From assembly GCA_948146395.1 (NCBI GenBank), contig OX411548.1, forward strand, positions 39,957,737 through 40,021,736: DNA of 64,000 nucleotides, given 5' to 3'. This DNA comes from Fragum whitleyi (taxonomy: Eukaryota > Mollusca > Bivalvia > Cardiida > Cardiidae). Below, one piece after another: positions 35,995-46,148 of this stretch; the first letter of the stretch is position 1; every line of letters starts with the position of its first letter. The notes below the pieces were generated by a model. The model ran no database searches and was not told where the DNA came from. It saw nothing but the letters and a program-made list of their open reading frames with translations. The translations under genes and the position numbers were made by a program.

Positions 35995-36627
35995 TTAGTA
36001 AAAGGCCTGAATGGGATGGGTATGTAACAAAATCGTGCATTTTGTTAGGCGGAAAAAGTGTAAGGAAAATTAGCACTGTAAATTTATATTTTTTACAGTA
36101 AATAACGGCTGAAAAATCTTATTTTTTGAGAAAGACGATCATTCTCAAAAAGTAAGATTTTTCAGCCGTTATTTAAGAATCTAAAGACATTTATATGAGG
36201 ATACGCTGGTTTCACATCAGTGACTTAAACGAATAGTGTTGACGACGTAAAATGTTTTCACCCAAAGTTTCGAGGGCTTAAGCCATTTTAACTGACGTCA
36301 TAGGTTTTCCCATAATTTTTAAAAATAGTCCGTCTATATACATCCAAGGTTGATCATGAGATTGGCCAAGTGGTGTTCCGAATGCACAAACTTAACCTAA
36401 ACACCGATAGACTGGAACACTTGTGCCAACCGCAATGATCCTAAGATTTTAGGCATCTGAAAGATGGACAATGATTTTTCGAAATTTTTGGGAAAGTGGA
36501 ATTGAAATGTGTTAATGCATCTAAAAGAGGCTTGATGAACAGTAAACATTACAGACCCTTAACAAACTGCTCATTTAGGAGCAGTTTGATCTCAGCCGAC
36601 AATGTTTGGTCATTATACCTCATTAAG

Positions 36628-36905
36628 GTACCGTATTTCTCCTAATAAACGGTCTCAGTAGCTATACATGACATGGTCAGGGAGCTTTTATCAGTATGCA
36701 TTTTCTGATTTAAAAAAAAATTGTTAAAACTGATGTCTTTTATGCCTTTTTCCCTTTAATTGACAGTGAATTTCCTAAAAACAACCATTTAAATGAGTGT
36801 TTAGAGGAAATTCATCTACAATTAAAGTAAAAGTCTCAAAAAGCTCCTAAAATTTAGGCATTTGAAGTGGGTTTTCTAAGTAAGAAATATAGAAACCAAC
36901 ACTAC
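36628..36905. mobile_element. MITE related to 4859-5162
   Basis: It starts TACCGTATTTCTCCTAATAA. The interior GCATTTTCTGATTTAAAAAA and TTTAGGCATTTGAAGTGGG match the other copy. Confidence 0.65.
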
Positions 36906-37233
36906 TCAGATTATTAACTTTGGATAAACACTCAACTATAGTGGAAGCATATTGACCTGAACCTGGCCTTAGTGATTTAAATACATTAAATATCAGTCGT
37001 TTCCCTTTGGCAAAACACGACTAATCTGCCAAATTCAATCGTTAAGTTGGAGTGCACGTGTTCGCTATGTTAACCCATTATCACCCATGCTTTTCACTGT
37101 AATGGCAACATTTATGCCCTCATTACATAGTGAATCAATGCATGATTTGAGTCTCCTATTTAACAATCTTCGGGTGATAAAAAAACAACACTTTTTTTTT
37201 TCAAATTTCTGAAAAATGCAATTTATGGTGTTT

Positions 37234-37418
37234 TTATGCTCCCCGAAGGGAGAGCATATAGCCGCCGCTTTGTCTGTCCGTCCGTACGTCCGTAATTCCG
37301 TCCGTCCGTCCGTCCGTCCGTCCCCACCTATTTCTCCATAACCCCTGGGCCAAATTGAATGAAACTTACCATGTGAACTCCCTATGATATAGTGATGATG
37401 CATCTGTGACGGTTTTTA
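37234..37418 (+). mobile_element. 5' piece of a Helentron-like element
   Basis: 5' end TTATGCTCCCCGAAGGGAG with its hairpin partner GAGCATATAG, then CCGTCCGTCC repeats and TGAATGAAACTTACCATG. It stops where the next element starts in a T-run. Confidence 0.65.
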
Positions 37419-38570
37419 TTATACGCCGCCGGAGGCGGACGTATATTGGCGTCATCTTCTCCGTCTGTCCGTCCGTCCATCCGTCCGTCCGTCCGTCCAT
37501 CCGTCCGTCCGTACGTCCGTCCACTTTTCTTGTCAACGCAACTCCTCCTAAACTACTGGCTGGATCTTCTTGAAACTTGGTCAATATTATCACCTCAATT
37601 GGTAGATGTGCATGAAGGAAGGATTTTACGGTTCGTTAATTTTTGCCTGAGTTATGCCCCTTGATAACTTAGTCTCTGGGTCCACTTTTCTTGTCAACGC
37701 AACTCCTCCTAAGTTTCTGGCTGGATCTTCTTGAAACTTGGTCAATGTAATCACCTCAATTGGTAGATGTGCATGAAGGAAGGATTTTACGGTTCATTGA
37801 TTTTTGCCTGAGTTATGCCCCTTGATAACTTAGTCTCTGGGTCCACTTTTCTTGTCAACGCAACTCCTCCTAAGTTTCTGGCTGGATCTTTTTGAAACTT
37901 GGTCGATGTTATCACCTCAATTGGTAGATGTGCATGAAGGAAGGATTTTATGGTTCGTTAATTTTTGCCTGAGTTATGCCCCTTGATAACTTAGTCTCTG
38001 GGTCCACTTTTCTTGTCAACGCAACGCCTCCTAAGTTTCTGGCTGGATCTTTTTGAAACTTGGTCTATGTAATCACCTCAATTGGTAGATGTTCATGAAG
38101 GAAGGATTTTACGGTTCATTGATTTTTGCCTAAGTTATGCCCCTTAAAACTTAGTCTCTGGGTCCACTTTTCTTGTCAACGCAACTCCTCCTAAGTTTCC
38201 GGCTGGATCTTCTTGAAACTTGGTCAATGTTATCACCTCAATTGGTAGATGTGCATGAAGGAAGGATTTTATGGTTTGTTGATTTTTGCCTGAGTTATGC
38301 CCCTTAAAAACTTAGTATCTAGGGCTCATTGAAATTGCAGCCTTTTGAACACAAATCCTCCTTACTTTTTGTCTTTATTTAAATGAAACTTGGTCAATGT
38401 CATCACCATAATTTGAAGATGTACATGGATCAAGGATTTTATGGCTCATTTATTTCCCTGAATTATGCCCCCTTAAAACTTAGTGCCTGGGGCTTATTGA
38501 AATTGCAGCCATGTGAAGGCAACTCCTCCTAACTTTTTGTCTTGTTGGATTTGAGGCCTCGTCACGGGAA
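37419..38570 (+). mobile_element. Helentron-like element with five near-identical 161-bp units
   Basis: 5' end TTATACGCCGCCGG folds with CGGCGGAC-like GGCGGACGTAT. (CCGT)n follows. Units start at about 37519, 37680, 37841, 38002 and 38162 (GGGTCCACTTTTCTTGTCAA .. TTCTTGAAACTTGGTCAATG), then two diverged units. The 3' end is unclear. Confidence 0.72.
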
Positions 38571-39735
38571 AAGGGGACTTAGGGTAAAAAAAACAGTTTT
38601 TCCCAAATTTCTCCTAGTCTAATAGTCAGAATTTAGTGAAATTTCATATTTGAGTAGCAAATCAGATGCCCTTTACTATAAACAATTTGAAATTAACGTA
38701 AAAAAATATAAATCATGGAAAAAGGGGGCTTAATGTTTGTTACCTTTACGTTAGCGCGTAAAATACAGTTATTCTTTCATTTCTTCTGACCACAGAGCAT
38801 ATCTCCTAAAGTATAATAGCTATCAACTTGAAACTTTATGGGTGGATAGATCTTATGGAGGAGACGTGCAGTGTACAAGAACTACAACTCTTGCTTGCAT
38901 GATTTTGGAGTTATTGCCCTTTGTTATTTTTGATACTTAGATTATGTCTGGAGCATATCTCCTAAAGTATAATAGCTATCAACTTGTTTTTTACTGGAAA
39001 TGAAAACCCCCTCTCACAGACCGGAACAATTGTTTTTGAAATTGAATCGTCTGCTCCATGAATTTGTGTCTGTAGACTTTTAAGTTCAGGCATACCTGTA
39101 ATTTGTACAATTTAACGGATTCTCCATGCTTGATTGTCACGCGCCAAAGTATCTTCGGAATTCTATAAATGAGCCTAATTATTTATTCTGCATAAAGGTT
39201 AGGTTCAAGTTAATATGTGCTCGCTATACCAATACAATAAGCACTAGTAAGGCCATTACTATTTTATTTTCTGGTTCTTAGGACAAATCTTACACAACAA
39301 AGGGTGGGCGGAGGGAATAAAAATAAAATGCCATAAATTCTGTAGTCGAAATAAAATCAAAAATAAAACTGAAAAAAACCAAGCTTTTTCATATTTTTGC
39401 GGCATACTTGAATATTTTTTAAAGAAACAAATCCTTTTTGAGGGACTTGGTTCTTAAAGAAATGTTAAAGTAATGCCCGTATTTCATATAGATATCAGCC
39501 CATCAGAGGAAACAAAAAAAAATTGATGGAAGGTCATAATATTTTTATTCTAATTTCAAGAAAAATATGGATGGCTCTCTTTAGAACATTAGAAAAAAAA
39601 CAAAAAACAAAATAATGGCATAATGATTATAAGCTTACCCTATGTTAAGCTGAAGCCATAGCCCAGATGGAAATACAAATGGATATTATTGTCAATACAA
39701 TTGATTATGCATGGGTTGCTTTGCAAATTGCGTTT
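38571..39735. other. No gene; loose 175-bp repeat
   Basis: 38788-39000 has two partial copies of GAGCATATCTCCTAAAGTAT followed by ATAGCTATCAACTTG, related to parts of the large element. The rest is unremarkable. Confidence 0.5.
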
Positions 39736-39811
39736 CCATGGCTCAGTGCAAAACAGTTGTAACTGCCTATAATGTTTATAGGCAGTTACAACTGTTTTGC
39801 GCAGAACCATC
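39736..39811. mobile_element. Hairpin MITE (TGCCTATA family)
   Basis: CCATGGCTCAGTG and ACAGTTGTAACTGCCTATAA pair with TTATAGGCAGTTACAACTGT and GAACCATC; about 76 nt. Confidence 0.9.
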
Positions 39812-41582
39812 AATTTGCTCTTTTCACTCAACCTTTAAAGTTACATAGACTATTTATTCCGATGGCTTAAAAGGTTAATTAAGGTATTTGAAGTACTCCC
39901 CGGTACTTTTACATAGCATTTATAGATGATCAGAATTAAGCGAAGCATACAAATATGCTGAAACTTACAAGACACTTAATTAATTTGCATAATAGTTTAA
40001 CTTATTGACCTATTGATCATCCTTAACTTCATAAAACTCGATTCTATAGTCTTTTCAAGTGGTAACAAAAGCATGCAGCCATTAGTTTTAATAACTTATT
40101 CCAATTGCTTTGATTATGTAACTGGCAAAAATGTGCAACATAAAATTGTTTCCGCTGTTGGGAAATATTCGATTCCTAATATCTTTTGTGACACATCAGG
40201 CTTGACACTTTTCGAGCTGCTGAAAAATATGATTAAAAACGTGCATGAAATATGTATATCTTTTGCCATTTAATATACGGCATTATATATACCAAGGGGT
40301 TGTATGGCAAAATTTATTTAAGTACTTTAACTTTTATCCTACTGAATTAGGATTTAAAAAAGAAATAAAAAAAATGCTTTTTCCTAAATAACTCAGCACA
40401 ATTGTTTTGCTAATAATAAAAGGAAAAGTCAGAAAGCTCAAAATTCTTAAAGGTCATGCATCAAAACTAAGCTTGTCCAGAGCATTATAGCTCATGCATT
40501 TATGGATAGGCTTTCAAAATAACTCAGCAGAATTGTTCTCCATTGTGAAAAGATGTACTATATCAAAGAATTTTTCTAATAGTATTAAGCTTAAGGTCAA
40601 ATGTTAACATTTATTTTGTCTTGAGCATTATTATAGCTCCTACAATTAAAGATAGATTTCAAAATAGCTAATTGGTACAATTGTTCTCTATTATGAGTAG
40701 ATGTCTGCTCTGGCTATTTTAAAGAAATTTTCAAATAGAACTGCTTTTTTGTTGTCACCTTGATAGTTGCTAAGTTTTACTGTATACTGCCCTTAGGCAA
40801 TTGGGAACCTTCAGCTATTCTACAGAATAGACCTAGGGAATAACTATCGAATAGACCTTGGGAATAATGAGTGCACAGACATGAAAATGGGTCATATCAC
40901 ATGGCTTTATGTGATGTCACAAACGTTACTGAAGATGACATTGCAAAAAACAAAATTAACAAAGGTTAAATTTGGGCATTCTATAATTTGAACACCAAAC
41001 ACAGTAAAAACTTGTACTGTGTTTTGTGTTCAAATTTTAAAATGCTTGAAAGATATCCACAGATGATCGGAAAGCATTTAAGGAATTTGTCATTCTTCAA
41101 ACCTATATTGACCAATATACCACCTGAAGCCAAATTACCTAAAAAATGACCAAAAATTACTATATGTGCACTTACGTCCAAGGTACTTTCCAGTTACTAG
41201 AAAAGACAGAGCTATGATCCAAATGGCTTTATGGTTGTTGGTTTATGATACAGCTTAAATGACACATTGTTTCTTCTTGCATGATGGGATACATTCTGTA
41301 ATTCTGTAGAATTTATTGTATCTCTAAGAACTGTCACTAGGTAGCAATTGAATTCAATTATATAGTGTGTCTCTACTGTGTCTTTTATTTTGATTACACT
41401 TTATGTTCTAACTCCATCAGTAATCTTCACTATAATTGTATCAAACTTGGAAATAATCAGATTATCCAGAAAATGGGTCGACTGTTTGCTGAATGTTATC
41501 ATCGAAGCTTTAAACAGTAGGAGTTTTTGAAGTCTTGAAAATTACCCCTGAGCCCTCTTGGGGTTGAGAGAGACATAGAATT
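39812..41582. other. No gene; loosely repeated blocks
   Basis: 40380-40760 contains three diverged units with AAATAACTCAGCAGAATTGT and GTTCTCCATT, similar to 42005-42130 and 50690-50800. ACACAGTAAAAACTTGTACTGTGTTTTG at about 40998 can fold. No exon was recognised. Confidence 0.45.
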
Positions 41583-41658
41583 CGATGGCTCAGTGTGAAA
41601 CTGTTGTAACTGCCTATATGTTTATAGGCAGTTACAACAGTTTCACACCAAGCCATCG
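41583..41658. mobile_element. Hairpin MITE (TGCCTATA family), near-consensus copy
   Basis: CGATGGCTCAGTGTGAAAC and TGTTGTAACTGCCTATA pair with TATAGGCAGTTACAACA and GTTTCACACCAAGCCATCG; only a few mismatches over 76 bp. Confidence 0.93.
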
Positions 41659-42725
41659 TCTGATGTCACATTACTAAGGACACTTCAGTGTAAGTGCATC
41701 AATGCATCCGTCCATCCATTTGTCTGTCCATCTGTTTTTTTATTCTGGATAGTGACTCCTAAATCTATGCATTGATTTCAAAATAACATAACGTTAGTTG
41801 ACGTCTGATTATGCGCGGGAACGTCGCCTGAACGTGGAAAACGACGTTGACGTCATATCCTTTGTGAGATAGATTTAATATGGCTGTATCAGTTAAAATT
41901 ATTATGTAGTAGTGTTAAAATATTTTTCGTTTTCTTGAAAAAGGCAATTTTTGCCGAAATATTGAAAACTGAGTGTTTTATTAAATGTTTATTCTATTCC
42001 CTTCGGAAAAAAAATTGTGATTTCAAAATAACTTTGCACAATTGTTCTCCATCATGAATACATGTGTTATTTGAAAGAAATTTTCAAATAAGTCAAGGTC
42101 ACAGCTCAAAGTCAAACACATAAATGGGGGCATGGCAGCGATATTGTGAGAACCACCTAGTTATATTTGAAATCAGTAAATTTTCGTGCTTTTTCAGAAT
42201 GTTTGTATGTCCTGAGCCCCTTCCCTTTAACCTAAGCTACCTTCTAGAATAAACACGCAATTATTTGGATAGCAAATTATTTTGACTTCTTTTTTTTTTT
42301 ATAAGACAATGTATTATTGAAATTGCATGCAATAAATAAAGTAGTCTAATATAAATCAAAAGGAAATGTAAATGAGCCAGGAGATGACAGGTTGTTTGTC
42401 CATCAGCAGAATGCATGTCATTATGATTAGATAAAGCCCCAGACTTTCTTTTGAATTTTCCTCTCTTTTCTCTCTCTCTTTTTTTTTTTTTTTGTGTGTG
42501 TGTGTGTTTGGGGAAAAAAAATTCTTGGCTCAGATACCTTGAATGTTAAAACATCATACAATGAGGTCATTCTTCCTAAGTTTGAGGAATAGACATTGGT
42601 TAATGGTGTGAGTCCCTACTCAAACATTATATTTTAAAGATTGTTATTGGCTTCAATAATACTTTATTATTATAGAGATATAATATTATCTCTCCTTACA
42701 GTTACGTTATGTAGCTTTTAGATTT
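41659..42725. other. No gene; possible retroelement remnant at 41795-41990
   Basis: TTGAAAAAGGCAATTTTTGC then CGAAATATTG is a short stem with flanking sequence of the style seen in Penelope-like or LINE 3' regions. GTTGACGTC repeats at 41796 and 41850. 42478-42509 is a T-run followed by (GT)n. Confidence 0.35.
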
Positions 42726-42999
42726 TTAGCTCCGCTGTTTTTGGAGAAAACATGAGGTATTGCTATAGCCTTGGTGTCGTCCGGTTGTCATTGTAATGCA
42801 AACAATGACATTTTGTGAAATCTCTGGTTTTGCTGAAGGCATTCACTTGAAACTTGGTACACATGTTCAATATCAAAAGAAAAACCTATACTTTCAAGGG
42901 GGATAACTCTAGAATGCATTTTTTGTGAATTATGCCCCTTTTTCGACTTAGATTTTTTATCCACTATCCAGCACCCAACAGCCGAGGGTGCTATAGTTT
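42726..42999 (+). mobile_element. Possible Helentron-like element, short
   Basis: 5' TTAGCTCCGCTGTTTTTGGA follows a T-run, then GGTGTCGTCCGG and TTCACTTGAAACTTGGTACA as in related elements. The 3' end near GCCGAGGGTGCTATAG is not certain. Confidence 0.55.
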
Positions 43000-43093
43000 T
43001 ATTGAAATATGAATTTCTCACATAGTTCCCCTTGTCTCCTAAAAAAGAGTTTTAAAGTGTACAAAACCAAGGTATTAATGTGTGAAAAATACT

Positions 43094-43230
43094 TAATTTT
43101 CTTAACACAATCTGATTTTAACCTGTTCTAGAATAAAAAAAGTTATTTAGCTTGCAAAGTCTCACTTAAAAACTTTTCTATTCCAGACTCGGTTAAGATC
43201 AGATTGTCTCAAACAAAATTTCATAACAGA
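43094..43230. mobile_element. Palindromic MITE, relative of 19570-19712
   Basis: CAATCTGATTTTAACC pairs with GGTTAAGATCAGATTG; CTAGAATAAAAAAG at the centre left. Confidence 0.68.
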
Positions 43231-43246
43231 TCTATTACTGTATTGG

Positions 43247-43461
43247 ACCTGTCACACAAAAAGGGACCATTTGGAACCGGCATAGGTCAATCAGGAGGTA
43301 TAATTTCAAAATAATTACATAAGAAGGTAGAACAATCATATTAGATACAGAAACTTTCTCATTCGTGAAAAGTTTTGATCCTGGTCAGTCTGTGCCAATC
43401 CCGCAGTCTGACCAGGGTCTTCACTTGACACACTTCCCAGATGGTCCCTTTTTGGGTGACA
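43247..43461. mobile_element. GTGACCC-type palindromic MITE
   Basis: GTCACACAAAAAGGGACCAT pairs with ATGGTCCCTTTTTGGGTGAC. The central dyad is CCTGGTCAGTCTG / CAGTCTGACCAGG. Copies at 51436 and 55569. Confidence 0.83.
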
Positions 43462-43924
43462 GCTCTCTATCAAGATCTGCAGTGGTCAGTACAACTATAA
43501 ATAAGGGTTTAGGTTTAATAAGTACCCTAATGTTGGCTAACTGTGATTCCAGGGAAATCGGATTGTCAGGTTGGGAGAATTAGTTAAATGTATCTAAGTT
43601 AGAGATTCTGGGACAAGTGAGTGATGCACTTAAACATTATTACTTAGACTGACATGGATTCATCATGGACGGACAGGAAAATCAATCTTCCCCACCAAAA
43701 CATTTATCCTTTTTGTGTCCTTGCAGCGGACACTTTAATCTGTGTTGAGCTCATTTACAGACAACCGAATTCTTATTCCAAATAAAAATTGACTATTAAC
43801 GGTGTAACAAATTTGTTGAAGTCCTGTTATAGGTTTCAAATATTGTAAAATAGTCTGCTAAAAGGAGACATTGCCTGTGCCAAACTTCTTTTTCCAAAAA
43901 TATTTAACGTCCTTTACTAAATCA

Positions 43925-44253
43925 GCTCCTTTCATCTGAGCCAGGCTCAAGCTTAGCTATACACTAAGCAGAAGCGTGTCAATCCTTTGGTCACGAGTTC
44001 AAACCAGTGGCTCCCACGACCTTCATCAAACATTTTAGAACTGTCAATGTGACATGAGTCATTTAATCCCCACCAATGGGCGTATGATAAATAGTATGCC
44101 TAAGTCAGATGAGCAGCTGGTGGCTCTGATGAAATGTTGTGGTTGTACTGGTATGATAAATGATAGGAAACAATGGGTAAGTGCTCCAGCTTCCGCAATA
44201 AAACTGCAATGATGTTGATAGTGGCATTTAACCACATAGAAACAAACAAATAT
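43925..44253 (+). mobile_element. Diverged tRNA-derived SINE
   Basis: Head with GGTCACGAGTTCAAACC-like B box, body CCACCAATGGGCGTATGATAA, GGTAAGTGCTCCAGC, tail GAAACAAACAAAT. Much more decayed than the copy at 33721. Confidence 0.65.
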
Positions 44254-44972
44254 AACTTTCCACACAGTCCCAATTTTTTTCACCCCTAGAGAAAAATGCT
44301 TCTGTCAGGATTAAAAAAACAAATGGTAGTCAAACTTACTCCGAAATTAAAGCTTGTACCCCCAAATTTTGCAAGTATGCCTTAATTTTCTCATTTAGAT
44401 TGAGAACATGCATGCAGTAAAATAACCATTTTTAACCCCAGATTGAAGAAGGATTTGTAACCTGCTCTGTAAACATTGCAGAAAATGAAGAAATCGCTTT
44501 TTCAAGAAATTTCTTAATTGTCCACAATGTTTTCTTCCCCTTATGTCCATTATTTTGAATTTTCATTAACTTGAATTGACATTTGCAACTCCTTTTGAAC
44601 TGAACAAGTTTCAAGTTTGTTCATGGTATGATGTCAAAGGTGTAATAGTTTGTTTATTCTTCCAGATTTTGAGAATTCTTTGAATTTCGATATTCGTATA
44701 AAATTGTTATGATCACACATTTGAAAAGATCATATAGCCAATATAAGGTCTTTCCTTCCTGTAATGAATTAAATGTTCATATAATGATAGACAATAGGTC
44801 TTGATTTAATGGATATTTCATGAAACCGTCACAATGGAAAATTTATTGATTGCATCCATCTATATTTCTGTGGGGATTAATTGTGTAAATAATCAAATAT
44901 TTTCTAATCGAATTCCAGCGTTGTACCGGAATCTTGAAGTGTAGTGTCTTTTCTTTCCTATCCAAATGTCTT
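44254..44972. other. No gene recognised
   Basis: AT-rich; a short hairpin-like AAGAAATCGCTTTTTCAAGA at about 44488 is reminiscent of the inverted repeat at 49.2-49.8 kb. Confidence 0.4.
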
Positions 44973-45223
44973 AACCCTTGTCATGCTGAATAAATTTTGG
45001 CTAAAAATTTTCATCAAAATCAAAGGGGAATTGAAAGCGCTGAAAGTACCAACTGTAGGTCAATTTTTATTTGAAAAACTAAATCTATCGACATTTCTGA
45101 TTTGAGAGTGAGAAACAGGTGGTGTAGGCTGACATCAGACTGCACATATTATGTGCAGACTGATGTTTGTCTATAGCTACTGCCAAAGCAGGAATATTCA
45201 AGGTTTAGCATGACAAGGGGTAA
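44973..45223. mobile_element. CCCTTGTC-type palindromic MITE
   Basis: AACCCTTGTCATGCTGAA .. AGCATGACAAGGGG ends; centre CATCAGACTGCACATA / TATGTGCAGACTGATG. Confidence 0.86.
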
Positions 45224-45403
45224 ATAAATGTCACTGATTTTCTTGGCCAAAAGGTGAAATACCAGCACATAGTATGTTGTGCTCTCAATTTTGAGCAATG
45301 GCTTGAGCAACTATTGGCCTAATTGTTTGACAATAATCATTGTTACCAGTGTCATTTGTCTCCATTTGTTTGGGTAATGGTTAGAAGTATGTCTAACCCT
45401 GAT

Positions 45404-45640
45404 CAGAGTCCAAGATAATTAAACTTTTCTCATTGTTAAATCAGAATCTACTCAAGTTTCAAACTGAGATTAAAGCTGTAATAATACTGTATTAAATGTA
45501 TGAAAATGAAAGATGATATTAATAAGTTGTTATAAAACAACTTTTTAAAATGTTCTTTCATGTTCATGCATTTATTTGAATTCTTAGTTTGAGAAAATTC
45601 TCAGTTGAGAAAGAGAAAAGTTTATAACCATGGGCCCAGA
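45404..45640. mobile_element. MITE related to 19864-20109 (decayed)
   Basis: AAACTTTTCTCATTG and GAGAAAAGTTTATAACC are the inverted ends; GATATTAATAAGTTGTTAT is the centre. Confidence 0.7.
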
Positions 45641-45675
45641 AACTGGTAATTCATGTGAGAAGTGATACTGAGTTA

Positions 45676-45770
45676 AAAAAAAAAACAGAACAACAGGAAT
45701 CCATGAGCATTGGTACTAGTGGCTAGTGCTATAACTGCAATATTGTTGAAAGTGGCCTAAAAAACCCCAT
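45676..45770 (+). mobile_element. SINE tail fragment
   Basis: GGAATCCATGAGCATTGG, GCTATAACTGCAATATTGTT and GAAAGTGGCCTAAAA match the 3' part of the SINE family. Confidence 0.6.
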
Positions 45771-46009
45771 ACGATCTGTCTATTCTTCTGCCTGAAAAAA
45801 CAAAAAAACGAAACAGCAAATCTTTGCCATGAAGAGACTTCAAGCCTATTTAAAATACAATATTTAATAGACCTCATCGTTACATGTCTGCAGCAACTAA
45901 GATCATCTGATAAGAACGAGGTCAACTAACATGGTCAAACTTCCTAGAAATAAGCCCTCATTTGATCATTTGTATTTCTTTTTCATAACACATCTTATTC
46001 TCTTTGCAG

Positions 46010-46148
46010 GTTTTAGAAAAGTAGATTAACCAACACAATGGGAAATAAATCATCAAAAAAGAAGCTACCAAAGGAAGATTTAGATTTCTTAGTAGCCAAC
46101 ACAAAATTCACAAAAAACGAGATCAAAGATTGGTACAGAGGTTTTATG
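46010..46148 (+). CDS. Calcium sensor, first coding exon (28 nt 5' UTR plus codons 1-37)
   Basis: The exon follows a pyrimidine-rich acceptor ending TCTTTGCAG at 46009. It carries 28 nt of 5' untranslated sequence, the ATG at 46038 (context CAACACAATGG) and 37 codons. It ends at 46148 before the donor GTAAGT. The protein part holds the myristoylation signal, a lysine-rich stretch at residues 7-9 and the first helix, ending WYRGFM, matching the WYKGF block at this place in the family. The upstream acceptor means that at least one non-coding exon and the promoter lie further 5'. I see no convincing candidate for them in the repeat-filled region before 46 kb. Confidence 0.9.

Larger units (their letters stand above)
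25513..36019. mobile_element. Outer transposon with 8-bp target duplication GTATGTAA
   Basis: GTATGTAA lies at 25505-25512 and 36020-36027, and once in the uninterrupted relative in intron 1. An 8-bp duplication suggests a hAT-like element. Near its ends are CAGGCCTTTT (left) and AAAAGGCCTG (right), but they sit 3 and 10 bases inside the termini, so the TIR is irregular. Its own sequence is about 1.5 kb (25513-26994 and 35995-36019); everything else is copy B of the large element. No transposase is seen. 26548-26567 is a poly-A run and 26741-26762 a run of 22 C. Confidence 0.68.
25464..36379. repeat. Repeat shared with 46.95-47.39 kb, split by a 10.5-kb nested stack
   Basis: The left piece (25464-25512) ends GACCTTGGATGTATGTAA; the right piece (from 36020) starts GTATGTAACAAAATCGTGCA. 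At 46986-47015 the same sequence is continuous. The right piece holds a hairpin CGGCTGAAAAATCTTA / TAAGATTTTTCAGCCG with a short loop. Confidence 0.82.
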
